Below, piece after piece: positions 20,499-31,406 of a stretch of 64,000 nt of DNA. A model generated the notes under the pieces. That model saw nothing but the letters and a program-made list of their open reading frames with translations. It did not search any database and was not told where the DNA came from. Location of the stretch: positions 614,759 through 678,758 of the forward strand of contig NW_024468911.1 of assembly GCF_011745365.1 (NCBI RefSeq), read 5' to 3'. The translations under genes and the position numbers were made by a program. This DNA is from Cryphonectria parasitica EP155. Its lineage: Eukaryota > Ascomycota > Sordariomycetes > Diaporthales > Cryphonectriaceae. Each line of letters begins with the position of its first letter. Positions within the stretch are counted from its first letter, which is position 1.

Positions 20499-22634
20499 CT
20501 ATTTTCTACTTCCAGACTTCTTCTTGATCGAGCTGACGAGACTGCTCAAATCATCGCCTCCACCACCAGCTTTCACCTTTTTCGACTTCTGATCTCTTCG
20601 CCTCTCGCTGCCCGCCTCATCACCGCCGTGCTTCCGCTTCCTCCTGCCCTCCTCCAACATGCTCTTCATGCCTACGGTACCTTTGAACTTAGGGTTGGAT
20701 GGATCAATGGCAAACTCATGATCCTCAAAGACAGCCTTGAAGCGGTCGTTATGGACATCCATCCGGAAGTCATCCTGCAGGTCGGCCGCGGTTTCTGTGT
20801 CCTTCCTGCCCTTCTTGCCCTTCTTCTTCTTGTTCTTCTCGGCCTTCAGGATCTCGTTCATGTCGAAGTGGTCCAGGTGGCCAGCCCCCTCGTCAGGGTT
20901 GTCTGCCATGAGGAGTTGCAACTGGGCCTTCTCCTCTGCATTCTGCTTCTCCTCGGCCTCCCTTGCCTCGCGCTTCTTCCGCCGTTCTTCCTTGTTCATG
21001 GCAGATTTTGACTTCTTCTCGGGCTCTTCGGCTGTGAAGAATGGATCGTCGAAGCCAAGATCTTCCTGAGGCCCCTCTTCGCTTTCTGTCTTGGCGCCTT
21101 GTCTGTTTGCTAGGGCTTGCTCTTTCCGCTTAGCCTTCCTCTCACGCTCCTTGCGGATGTATTTCTCTGCGGTCGTTTCCTCTCCCGGCGCCTTCTTGCG
21201 CGTATCCTCGGTAAGTGCTGAAGTGAATGTGATCTGCATGTCTCCTACAGGACCGCCTGACTTGGATGACTTGCCCGAAGGCTCGTCCTTAAAGCCGAGT
21301 GCCTCTCGCATCTTCTTGCGAGCAAGTTCCTTCTTGCTCAATTTTGGGGCATCGGAGGCGCCCACCACGCCCTCTCCGTCTTCTTCCTCATCCTCCTCGT
21401 CCTCGCTGCCACTGGCTAGGTATGCTTTGATGTCATTCTCCGCAATGCCATCCCTGCTGCCACTGAATGCATTTTTCATAATCTCTTTGCGGTTGGTATC
21501 CTCTGGGTGCATGTCCCAGGTCAGCTTGACCTTGGAATGCTGCAGGGCATCCGTCACAAATTCGACAGGCTTGTAGTTTTTGGGCACGCTCTTGCATTCA
21601 TCCCGAGGTTCGTCGTCGAACGTGACGTCGTCCGGCACAAATCGTAAGTCGAGGAAATTGGACGACGACAGGTATTCCGAACCGTCTGTTTCCTCGTAGA
21701 TCTTCTGCGCAGTGTTCTTATCTGAGCAGATCATGACTGCGTAGTAATACCGGAGCCTGTCCAGCTGATAGGTCCGCAGTGCATCGCTGTCGAAATCCTC
21801 GTCGTTCTCCTCCTTGAAAAGGTCGTTCTTGGCCTCCTCGTCACTGTCCTCGCCATCGTCTTCCGGCTCCTCCTCGTCGTCTTCGGAAGTTTCGTCGTCC
21901 TCATCGCCGCTGCTCTTCTTGAAAATCTCCTTGGGCGGCCCCTCTAGCTCTTCGCGCTGCATTCTCTCCTTACCAAACTCAGAGGGATAGATGGAGACTT
22001 TCTCTATACGCCCGCCGAGTGGGACGAAGCTATTGCACAGAGCCATCAAGTCGACGGACTTGATGTTGTCCCAGTCGAGGTTGACGATAGCTATGCGATT
22101 TGTGATTTCACCGGTTTCGACCTCGGCCTGCTGGGTCCGGTATTGCTGCATATCTGGTGCGTTATCAACCTCCTCTTCCGAGTCGTCATCGTCGTCCTCG
22201 TCTTCACTTGAATCAGAGTCAGATTCGGACGAGGAGAAGCCGCCGCCTCTCGCAGGATCATATTTTGTCTTGGCCTTCTCTAGCTCCCGCCTGACCACGT
22301 CGTCTGCCTCGACCTCTACGTCGTCATCGTCATCATCCTCGGCGTTCTCCTCTGCTTGTTCATCTTCATCCTCCTCTTGATACAGCCTCTGCAACGCCTT
22401 CCTCTTGGAGTCGGACTTGATCTTGCGGCCGTAGCGGTCGGTCTTTGCAGTCGAGGTGAAATCGTCATCCTTGAGCATGCGCGAGAAACGCTTGTCGATG
22501 GTGGTCTTGGTCTTGCGCTTGGAGGGGAGGGCATAACGAGGGTCGGTCTCGAAGCTGGCGAAGCGCGCGTCGGTGATTTTCGCTGAGGGGGCACCATCTC
22601 GCCCCTTGGCTTTGGTTTTCTGTTTGGAAGACAT
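20499..22634 (-). CDS. esf1: Pre-rRNA processing protein Esf1
   Basis: A single uninterrupted frame of 711 residues. Esf1 is a nucleolar factor needed for 18S rRNA processing in the small-subunit processome. Diagnostic features: the N-terminal block ITDARFASFETDPRY followed by KTTIDKRFSRML; long Asp/Glu runs (around residues 90-165 and 255-280); a central RNA-recognition-like region (IAIVNLDWDNIKSVDLMALC, then RLRYYYAVMICSD); and near the C-terminus the NUC153 motif DDRF-type segment (DVHNDRFKAVFEDHEFAIDP, then NPKFKGT). It ends in a Lys-rich nuclear/nucleolar tail. Length agrees with fungal Esf1. The start codon directly precedes MSSKQKTKAKGRDG, a plausible basic N-terminus. Confidence 0.93.
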   Translation of the reverse strand: MSSKQKTKAKGRDGAPSAKITDARFASFETDPRYALPSKRKTKTTIDKRFSRMLKDDDFTSTAKTDRYGRKIKSDSKRKALQRLYQEEDEDEQAEENAEDDDDDDVEVEADDVVRRELEKAKTKYDPARGGGFSSSESDSDSSEDEDDDDDSEEEVDNAPDMQQYRTQQAEVETGEITNRIAIVNLDWDNIKSVDLMALCNSFVPLGGRIEKVSIYPSEFGKERMQREELEGPPKEIFKKSSGDEDDETSEDDEEEPEDDGEDSDEEAKNDLFKEENDEDFDSDALRTYQLDRLRYYYAVMICSDKNTAQKIYEETDGSEYLSSSNFLDLRFVPDDVTFDDEPRDECKSVPKNYKPVEFVTDALQHSKVKLTWDMHPEDTNRKEIMKNAFSGSRDGIAENDIKAYLASGSEDEEDEEEDGEGVVGASDAPKLSKKELARKKMREALGFKDEPSGKSSKSGGPVGDMQITFTSALTEDTRKKAPGEETTAEKYIRKERERKAKRKEQALANRQGAKTESEEGPQEDLGFDDPFFTAEEPEKKSKSAMNKEERRKKREAREAEEKQNAEEKAQLQLLMADNPDEGAGHLDHFDMNEILKAEKNKKKKGKKGRKDTETAADLQDDFRMDVHNDRFKAVFEDHEFAIDPSNPKFKGTVGMKSMLEEGRRKRKHGGDEAGSERRRDQKSKKVKAGGGGDDLSSLVSSIKKKSGSRK

Positions 22635-23300
22635 CTTGATGATGTGTACTTGGGGCAGTCAATTTGAGAACAAGGCGACCTTCTTAATGAAAGAATTTCG
22701 CCAGTGGTTTGTACCAAGCTGCAGGCGAAAAAGCCAAGGTTCCAATATTTTTCTTCTCTTTGTAAATGTTCTGCCGTCTCTATATCAAGCCACGCTAATC
22801 CATGTATGGAAAGCGGTCAGTGATTTGACTATAGATATCATGGTACAATCCTTGCATATCCCCGCCCTCCCAATCTTTTGGTAGAAACTGAACCTGAGGA
22901 TTTCCCGCATGAGCATCCTTGACCCTTGGTGGTTGCGCTTTCCAGTGGCCATAACTTCCTGCTAGACGAGATGAGAATAGTCTCTGCACTAAACATAATT
23001 GATTGCTCAATCAAATAGAAGCTACTACCAATGCGTCATTCTTTTTCCACCTCAATATGGTCACTTCTTGACACGATGATATGATGAAGCAGCCATCTCG
23101 TTCAGTGCAACTTGCCCCCAAACAGCTTTTCTCCACGCTGCGATTTATTAGAGTCGTTCGTTTTCTACTGGAATCTACCAGACAGACAGTCCACCATCTC
23201 ACCCATCTCATGACGCCTATCCGCCAAACAGGCTATCATTCGCCCTGTTGGCGGTGGAAGAAGTCATGTCTCGAGATGCTGAATAACATATTCAAGTCCT

Positions 23301-25184
23301 TCATGAGCCACGATTACCCACTAGCTTTTGTCTGGCAAGAAGGCCCTGGAGGAGACGAAGATTCTTCCGAAGACCGTCCCGAACGGGCCCGAGTCCAACA
23401 CGACGACCGGCTCGAAGAGAGAAGGAAAGCCAGACCAGGACTGCTGTCAGACCCATCGATAACAACAGCCGCCCAAGGATTGATTTGCGCCTCTTATGGG
23501 CTTGCCCCTAATTACGACCATTAGTAAACATGCAACGCTACTAACGTCACTTGGAAGAAGGCCGTTGGGGGAGTACCACTTACTCTGAACTGCCAGTCTC
23601 TCCACACTGGGAACAAGCTACGCCACCAATAATGGCCTTGTGTCCAAGGATAGACTGCCATATTCCACTCTTTACCATTGTCCAGCTTCGAGACGTACCA
23701 GCTTCCACATCCAGTTGCTAGCACTGTCTTGGATAGGGCGTCCTGCATCTTATACACATACTTCTGCTCCGCGTCAAACGACAGCTCTGCTGTGGTGCCT
23801 TGGCCATCCAACAGCGGCTTGATCACCCTGAGGGCATAGTTGATGGAGTTTTCTGAGGCCATGATGGCTGATGTGTGACCAGTTAGGGAGTTGGGTCCTG
23901 AACGGCAAAGTTGTCAGCCTTGGCCCAGTGTCCTCAGACGAATTTCAAGCGGCCACACAGGGCCTGCGCCGACTTACCCAGGATAGCAAAGAAGTTGGGG
24001 AATCCACTCATAACAGAACAGTTATACGCCTCGGGCCGACCAGCAAACTTTGCCCAGTGGTCCTTGATCGTCTCTCCATTGACACCGATGACCTCCATGG
24101 GAGACATGAAGTCTTCCGTCTCAAATCCATTGCAGGCGACGATGACATCCGCTTCGATGAGTCGCCCATCTACTAGCCTCACGCCCTCGGCCACGATCTT
24201 TTCCACTGCGGTATCCGTCAACTCGAGGTTCTCTGCGTGAAGAGACGCCAGATAGCCCGGGTCAAAGATCCTTCTCCTGCATCCGACCTCGAAGTCCGGG
24301 ATCAGCATGTCATGATACTTGGCTGGCGCCATCTTGCGCATATAGTCTTCGGCCTGCTTCGTCACTTTCTTGCGGTATCGGTTCCCGTCCCAGTTCGTAT
24401 AGAAATACCTCAGCTGATCTTCGGCAAACGCGAAGATAGCGAAGCGTGAAAGCCTGCCCATGATGGGGTTCTTCAAGATCGCCCGGGTGTTGTCATCGAT
24501 CGCCTGATCGACGCCTGGGAGGATCCAATGCTTGGTCCGGACGATGTGCGTCAGATGCTTCGTCTGGCCCACAATAGCCGGCACGACCTGTGCGCCTGTG
24601 CAACCGTTCCCAAAGACCACGACTCGTTTTCCTGTCAGGTCCAAATCCTCTGGCCATTCCGCGCTATGAGAGACGCGGCCCTCGAAGCTTTCCAAACCTG
24701 GGACGTCCAGCTTCTTTGGGCGCACCAGCTGCCCCGTCGCGCCGAACAAGAACTGGCACTCATGGAGGAACTCGTCTCCGTTCTCCAACCTCTCCACGGT
24801 CAGTCGCCATCTGGCCCTCTCTTCAATCCACTCCGCCTTCTTCACCTCCGCGCGGAACGTCATGCGGGGACGCAAGTCATATTTGGCTGCGACACGGTCC
24901 AGGTACTCCCACAGCTCGACTGATGGCGGCAGGACCCTCGACCAGTCCGGGTTCGGCTCGTAGGAGAGAGAAAATAAAGCGCTGGGGATGTCGCATGCGC
25001 AGCCTGGGTAACGGTTCGCGAACCAGGTACCACCGAGATCTTGGTGGCGCTCGAAGAACTGCACGTCGCTGATGTCGTACCATCGCTTGAGGGTTGCGCC
25101 GAGGCCAATCCCTGAGAAGCCAGTGCCAATACAGGCGAACTGCGTATAGCGACAGCCTTCTCCTGCTTTGTCGGTGTCCGTCAT
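23301..25184 (-). CDS. Baeyer-Villiger-type flavin monooxygenase with C-terminal membrane segment
   Basis: Three exons, 25184-23978, 23897-23584 and 23507-23301, giving 575 residues. It has the FAD-binding GTGFSG near residues 20-25, the fingerprint FEGRVSHSAEWP at 167-178 (F-x-G-x3-H-x3-W-P) and the NADPH-binding GNGCTG at 192-197. The family uses NADPH and O2 to insert oxygen into ketones or to oxidise N or S; substrate unknown. Intron 1 (23898-23977) restores the conserved LGPNSLTGHTSAIMASE. Intron 2 (23508-23583; donor GTAAGT, branch TTTACTAATG, acceptor AATTAG) adds a 68-residue final exon with a basic start and one hydrophobic helix (LGRLLLSMGLTAVLVWLSFS). Ignoring that intron ends the protein after a short unlikely tail. 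The enzyme is therefore probably membrane-bound. The VOC gene is divergently placed 1 kb away. Confidence 0.85.
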
Positions 25185-25224
25185 GTTTGCGAGGAGACAA
25201 AACCCCTAGTGATTGGAGAAAGGG

Positions 25225-25252
25225 GTGTGTGTGTGTGTGTGTGTGTGTGTGT
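25225..25252. repeat. (GT)n microsatellite
   Basis: About 14 uninterrupted GT units in the region upstream of the monooxygenase start codon, within its likely 5' untranslated region or promoter. Confidence 0.95.
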
Positions 25253-26208
25253 TGTCGTTCTGGGCTCACGGTCTCTCGGCAATGGTGTTATGCGGACATC
25301 TGGCGATGTTCCACTACTACTCGCAGGTGAGGGCGTTGCAACCGAGGTATGCTGCCAGTTTGGACTTTACCGAACAAAGTTCGGTAATATAAGGGATAAT
25401 ATGCATGAGGAGATGGATCCCGTTCATGTCACTTCAGCAGGGGGTGGAGCATAGCACCCAAGGGCCTGGCGCTGGTCTACAATGCTGGCTTCAAAAGTGT
25501 GACTGCGGTGAAGGGGTCAGGTGTGCTATTTTTCGGATCGACATACTACTAGGGTATGTATACGTTCCGAGAACCTGAGGAGGGGGTTGCATTCGAAGAT
25601 GTTAGCTCGAGCATGATGGTATTGCCTCGCCACCGTCACCGGCCCGTTCAACGCAAGCAACTCGAAATTGAGCGTCTATTCGTCGTAGTCTGTCAATTTA
25701 CTTACAAAGTAGGCCTCGAGCTTTATGGTAAACTGTCTAGACTTTTGTTATGTTTAAGCCTCCACTGATCCTTTGCCAAGACGCTGCAAGCCCCCTCCTC
25801 CCAAAAAGCGCATCGGGTCAATTGTCCTCCGGGGCCTATCCGGACATTTGTGGCAGGCCGAGCAGATCCGTCCGCCTTGGGATTTTGGGCCGCGCTCAGT
25901 ACTCACCACCAAGACGGATGGGATTTGGCCCGGGGACAGTCGGCCTTGTGGGAAGAATCTCAGCTAGGGCTGCTATTATTGTGTCAACAGCGTCGAGCAT
26001 ATGAACATGAGGCTCGAAAGGGGACGGTGCTGAGATTATTATATTAATCGAGTGACCGCGCTCACCGTGTCTGGGTTTAATTGAGAAGTTTATCAGTAAA
26101 AAGAAGAAGAAAATATTCATTCAATCCAGCTTCGAAGTTCACAATAATTGCATTACAAAACTCAAAACACAATTACTCTTCTGTCCATCACCAAATCAGC
26201 TAGCCAAG
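25253..26208. other. Shared upstream region of divergent monooxygenase and VOC genes
   Basis: No coding frame is supported. As the space between two divergent genes it should contain both promoters. Confidence 0.5.
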
Positions 26209-26682
26209 ATGATCGATCACACACAGATGTGCGTTGCCGCAGAGGACCACAAAGCCACTGTGGCCTTCTACGAAGAAGTTCTCAAACCCATTGGCTACGA
26301 GAAGCTCCTAGTCTTCGGCCCCAACGGCGAATACGTCGGTTTCGGCGACCGCGGCATGCAACACCACCAAATGCATACGGACTGGTGGATCATTTCCAAG
26401 CCAGAGAAGACCCCCAAGACTCACCATGCATTCCGCTGCAAAGGTTCGTTGATTATTTCATGGCTCGGACACACTCAACTCTCCTATAGACTTTCCGGGC
26501 TGACTGGTCAAAACACAGATCGCGCGGCTGTGGATACATGGTATGAAGCGGCCATCAAGGCTGGCGGGAAGGACAACGGGAAGCCTGGGCTGAGGAGTCA
26601 TTATCATGCTAATTACTACGGAGCGTTTGTGATTGATCCTGCTGGCAACAATATCGAGGCTGTCTGTCATGATCCTCAGTAG
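26209..26682 (+). CDS. VOC (glyoxalase/extradiol dioxygenase-fold) protein
   Basis: Two exons, 26209-26443 and 26519-26682, giving 132 residues. The pattern is that of short VOC proteins: an N-terminal strand with a candidate metal His (MIDHTQMCVAAED), ATVAFYEEVLKPIGYEKL, a central HHAFRCKDRAAVDTWYEAAI segment and the C-terminal YGAFVIDPAGNNIEAVCH, where the Glu is the usual last metal ligand. Members isomerise or cleave small molecules, or bind drugs; the reaction is unknown. The intron (26444-26518) is 75 bp, a multiple of three and stopless, with a weak donor (GTTCGT). Removing it joins CK to DRAAVD as in homologues, so I treat it as an intron, but an unspliced form of 157 residues would still be in frame. 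Confidence 0.82.
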   Translation: MIDHTQMCVAAEDHKATVAFYEEVLKPIGYEKLLVFGPNGEYVGFGDRGMQHHQMHTDWWIISKPEKTPKTHHAFRCKGSLIISWLGHTQLSYRLSGLTGQNTDRAAVDTWYEAAIKAGGKDNGKPGLRSHYHANYYGAFVIDPAGNNIEAVCHDPQ

Positions 26683-26976
26683 GCGGATAGGGGTGGTATT
26701 GTTTGTTCATTTATGTATCTGATCTGATTGGTACTTTTTGGAGGGCACGCTGCTTGCGAGGTACCCAAGATCGCCTGGGGACTCATCATATAAGTTTACA
26801 TGTGCATGAATGCAATCACAACATACATCACTTTTGATACCGTATCAGTCAATCTGAAAAAAGGAGGAGGGAAACAAAGAACAAGCAAAAAAACGCCATC
26901 GAAAAATCTGAGCGCCCTCCCTCCCACTGTTGCGAGCTACCTTTCAAGGCACGTCATGAACCAATTCCAATCCTCG

Positions 26977-27292
26977 TCAATAAGCAGGACGGTTCAACAT
27001 GTCCTTGATTGCCCCCCTCAGACCACCAGTGCTACCACGACGATTTGGATAGTCCATCCTATTTGTCACCTCTGAACCACCGGCAGGATAACGCGTCGTA
27101 GCGATGCGGTTGTTGCGATCTGGTGAGAGACGGGGGAAGCTCTGATTAGCACGTCTGCAGAACGACACACACACACACACTCTCTCTCTCTCCCTTCCCC
27201 AACATGAGGAATAACTCACTGCTGCGGTCCTGTCTATCGGCGTCGAGAACGGCCTGAAGTTTGGCCTTGGCTTTTTCCGAAGCGGTAGGCAT
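26977..27292 (-). CDS. Small conserved-looking protein of unknown function (71 residues)
   Basis: Two exons, 27292-27220 and 27119-26977, joined across a 100-bp intron (27120-27219; donor GTGAGT, branch GTGCTAATC, acceptor CACCAG). The start gives MPTASEKAKAKLQAVLDADR, a charged helix, followed by an Arg/Asn-rich, Gly-containing tail ending in GAIKDMLNRPAY. The intron contains GA and GT microsatellite runs. I do not recognise a family. The clean splice signals, phase match and codon use favour a real gene. It converges on the VOC gene (stop codons 294 bp apart). Confidence 0.6.
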
Positions 27293-28327
27293 GGTTGAAT
27301 GAGATGAGATAATGGGAGGGTCTCTCCTTCAGTATCTGTGTGTTGTGTTGTGTAAATGTATGAGATGATTTCTTTCAGCAGTTTGGTGTTCTGCTTGTTA
27401 CTTCAAGTTTTCTTCTTCTTCCTTTGATGGTGATTAGTTCTGCTTTTCGCGACGTACAACGGGCGTTCCGCTCTCATATAGGATCACTAGGTCTTTGATT
27501 TTCCCCAATTCTGCTGTGTGCCGCATGCCTCCTCACAATGATATCACAGTCGACAACATGGGACAAGATCGACGTTGCGGCACAGGAAACCGTCCAGTCA
27601 GCTACCAGCCTTTGAAATTCTACCTCGAGACGAGTGTGACTTGATCGAGATCCGTATCTTATTAAGACTCAAATGCTCAAAGGAGCGGGAAGAGCGGGAA
27701 CAACCACCGACGTTGCTATGTGATGCCAGCTAGTTCCGTTTTCATCACCTGAAGCTACTTACATTTCAGGCGAAGCAGAAGCATGCTGCGCGGGGAGAAA
27801 AGCCACTTCTTTCCTAGCCTTCCACTTCATGTCAAAACCTCGACCCGACCCGTCTTGGTCTGGGTCCGGAGAAGCAACGCCAGGAGCAGAGCCTCACATA
27901 CGTGGCCTCGGGAACTCAGTACGTACCGAGTGGAAGTTCTTTGTTGCCGCTGCTCAGGAACAGGTCCTGGAGGCGTTGAATAGCAGAGTGGTAATATCAG
28001 TGGGGAGGACGAGGATTGCCCGAACCTGGCAAGCTTCAAGTCGATGCTCAAGCTCTCCTTGATATTGCCGCGCGTGGTCTTAGACTACGTTACGTCCTCT
28101 TCGACCTGCGTATGCTTGCTTCCTGCATATGTGGCGTAAGTCCATCAACACATCTGGTCAAATTCTCGTCAGCCACCATGACGCCTGAATGGCTTCCCCG
28201 ACGAGAACCCGTACCTGTCAACTCAGACTCAGTCTCTGTAGCAGTGAGTCACCTGGACAGTAGAAGTCCTCTTGCCTTCCCTCTATAGGGGATCACATCA
28301 ATGTTCACACACGTGGATGATAAGTTG
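27293..28327. other. Intergenic; possible decayed start of the NACHT gene
   Basis: No intact gene. A segment near 28070-28135 reads GLRLRYVLFDL in one frame, which vaguely resembles the helix after the Walker A motif in fungal NACHT proteins (GLLRSLLFDVL), but no P-loop can be found. Treat as unresolved. Confidence 0.35.
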
Positions 28328-28870
28328 TGGTCGTTGTCTAGATTGAACGGGGCCTTGGGAAAGATCTCCGAGAAAGTTACCGAGAATGAGGTCAACTTTT
28401 GTTTTTTCCATCGATGGTTTGGATAGATACGAAGGCGGCCACGATGATCATTTCCGACTGATTCGTCCACAATTCTGCTACTTGCTTGTTTATCCACCTA
28501 CTCAGGTTCTCAAGTTGCATAAATGCTAATACTTCTTTTGAGTTTGTTCTTTTGGGGGGAGGGACAGTATCGGACAATAAGTAAACTGGCCGCATCTCCT
28601 CATATCAGAATTTGCCTGTCAAGCAGACTATGGAACGTATTCGAAGAGGCCTTCGGCAGAAAGCCCAAAATATACATCCATGAGTTGACGCGGAACGACA
28701 TCAAGAACTACGCTGCCGGCCGCCTACAAGAACACCCGAGATGGCCTGCTATTTCCGATTCTGCCAGCGGCCAATGGTTGGTTGACGAGATTGCAGAACG
28801 CTCATCGGGCGTATGCTCTGGGTGTCCTTGGTGACAAAGGTGCTACGCGAGGGGATGACGAACCGCGAGA
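28328..28870 (+). pseudogene. Relic of a fungal NACHT-domain (NLR-like) gene
   Basis: Three consecutive pieces in different frames keep the order of a fungal STAND/NACHT ATPase. From 28328 the frame reads WSLSRLNGAL..VNFCFF; from 28410, shifted by one base, IDGLDRYEGGHDDHFRLI, together restoring the Walker B/GxP-type motif FCFFIDGLDxYEG. From about 28592 a third frame reads ICLSSRLWNVFEEAFG, then IHELTRNDIKNYAAGRL and WLVDEIAERSSGV. A further shift at about 28811 continues with LWVSLVTKVLREGMTN. These match the conserved SSRPWNVFEDAFG and GVFLWVxLVxxxLxxGLxN blocks of the family. No Walker A motif, N-terminal effector or C-terminal repeat domain is found. Intact relatives act in self/non-self recognition and programmed death. 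Confidence 0.8.
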
Positions 28871-31406
28871 GTTCGGGCCAAGCAGCCCAGAATCTTCAAT
28901 GGCAGTGGTATTACGACGGTCACGATACTCACCCCTTCGAAGCTAAGAAAGTCTGTCAACGGTGCCCAGATCATCCCAAAGGCGAGGAAACGGGGTAAAG
29001 ACAAACTTGAGCGGCATCCACAAGGTACACCAGCCAAAAGATGCCGACAGGATTAGTTTCCCCCCCCCCCCCCCCCAAAGAAAAAACAAAACCACACACA
29101 CACACACACAGGGATTCTAAGCTTGTGGTGGCCCATGTAGTACTTGTTTTGAAATTCACGACCACCCGAAGATACCAACTACATTTGGACAGATCCCGAA
29201 AGGGCGTGCATGTGCTGTCGATGCTTGGACTTGTACTTCACCCCCATACCATCGGAAGAAGAGACACACAAGATATTGTTGTAAAGATTGGTGCTGTCCT
29301 GAACGATAGAATATTTTTTTTAAGTTGGTACACATCTGGCCAGATACTTTAAGTAAACAGGACGTCATCGCCGAGTATGCCAGCCGTCCTAATAAGGCTT
29401 GCGAGACTATCGCCCATGCCAACGGTGCGGTCTCGTAGCACACATGGCCTGAATCAGACAATCAGCACGCGATCCAAGGAAATGAACAGGCAGGGCCACA
29501 TTGAACCCAATGAAACATCATAATAAGGATTGAGCGTCTCTTACTATTAATGATAGTGGAACTGTCACCAAGAAACTCACTCCCAACCAGCACCCAGCAA
29601 GGCAGCGTGAAGAACTCACGTAGACATCTCGCGACTCAGTCTGATGCCAAGACAGCTATGGAAATAAGGATGGTCAGCAGGGATGTTTTGCTCTTCAGGG
29701 CTCACTGATTGTTGGAGGTAGTCATTGACATGTGGTCAGCATGTGGAACATCCATGTATATTTATTTATTGACACCATCGTTAGATTAGAGGTTGAGCAA
29801 TAATAATACGGACATGAGAGGCAGAGAAAGGAACGAGGGGCGCAGGTATGAGCAGTCAGCATACAATGGGTCGACGATGGAAACTGTTTCAGCACAGATG
29901 ATTAAGATGTAGACTCGGACAATCTAGCTCGCATTTGACAAACGGTGGTCCGAAAGGAAGTTTCATCCAGAGTATATCAGCTATACTGATCCTTCGTCCC
30001 TCAGACTATCAGCTTGAACAACATACGTAATCCGTCAATGTGGGTCAATGAGGGTTTAAAAAATGGACAGCACAGTTAGTACGAGGGATGGCAAAGAGGT
30101 GGTGGGTGGGGGGGGGGGGGAGACGCTGAGAGTCGGGGGCCGGCTTCGAAACGTGATGGTGGTGAGAACATCGGACGTTCCTACATGGGGCGTATTTATC
30201 TTCCTGTACTATAGTAGATGATCCCAGTAGTGAGTGGTGGTGGTGGCTTCGAGTAGCCAACGACCGGTGGAGAAACCCATGCAAGCGGTAAGCCACCAAG
30301 TAGGCAGTGCTTACCAACGGTAGGACGCCCACGCGTTGCCCGCTCCAATCATGGATAGGTCTTGGATCGAATGAACAACAGCAGCGAAGGCTACTTCCAT
30401 CGGCACCGAAATACGAGATAACCTTGTTTTTGTGTATGTTGTGTGTGTGTGTGTTTGTATCGGGCAATACACCACACCGAGGTTGAACCTATTGCTTACT
30501 TTACGAGATCTTGGGGGAGATGGCTCCTATGAGATGGACGCCATGGATGCTTGGAGAAGAGGGACACTAGGGTACACAACCGTGAAGCCTGGCCCTGATC
30601 TGATCTCAATCATACCTGTGTCTGTAGAGCCGCCAGGTAACTAAAAAGGCGTTGGTTGACAATGCAGTTGGTATTGAGTCGAAATCACTTGACTTGAAAT
30701 CGTTGCTCGAACGCTGCTTCGCCCTGCATCTCCCTTTCGTTGGTAAGGCTGCTCAAGGAACCTCACCCCAGGAGATTGAGTGAGAGCAGGAAGCCTCTGT
30801 CTGCCTGCAGCACTAAATTATTGCCTCGACACACAGCAGTAGTAACAGCAGGGTCTGACACTGCCCTGTGAATTTGCTGGGGCACTGTCAGCAGTGGGCA
30901 TTCTCCCCTTCCGGCCACTAAAAATATCCTCGCCTATTCAGACCCCCGGCTCCATCACCAGTGTTACGCCGCCTACAGGATGCGTGGTGCAGCGCCACAG
31001 GCTTCCTGCGTATCCTGCAGGTGGTTCTGCACAATGGATTAGTCTGGAGAAGAAATGAGCCTCGATTGGACGACTTGATTGACTAGGGCAGCTTGCAGGT
31101 AGCCACAGCATCGGATCCTTGTGCCCGTCCTGCAGGGCGGATTACGAGGTATCCAGTGCGACTATAGTATAGCAAGTCTGCAGAGCCATACTCCCTTACA
31201 AGATGGAGCACGGCAGGGCACACGGCAACCCCTCAGCTGTTGATATAAGCCCGCAGGATCTCCTCCGAAGCGGATGACATGGCGTCCGACTGCGCACCTC
31301 CCTGTGTTGAACTCGATACCATCTACCAGCCTCGAGAGGAAATTTCGCCCAGTGCTTCAGATCTGGTCCAGGAACTGCCTTTCTTACGACTCCGCACTAC
31401 ACAAAC
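28871..31406. other. 2.5-kb intergenic region, no intact gene
   Basis: Contains C17 at 29060-29076 followed by a CA microsatellite (about 29094-29110), and G13 at 30108-30120. It may include decayed sequence downstream of the NACHT relic, but nothing convincing is seen. The last part must hold the promoter of the gene at 31407. Confidence 0.5.

Noticed and set aside
23301..26682. Monooxygenase and VOC gene as part of a secondary-metabolite cluster
   Set aside because: No backbone synthase, transporter or regulator is nearby, and the flanking genes are Esf1 and an unknown small protein.
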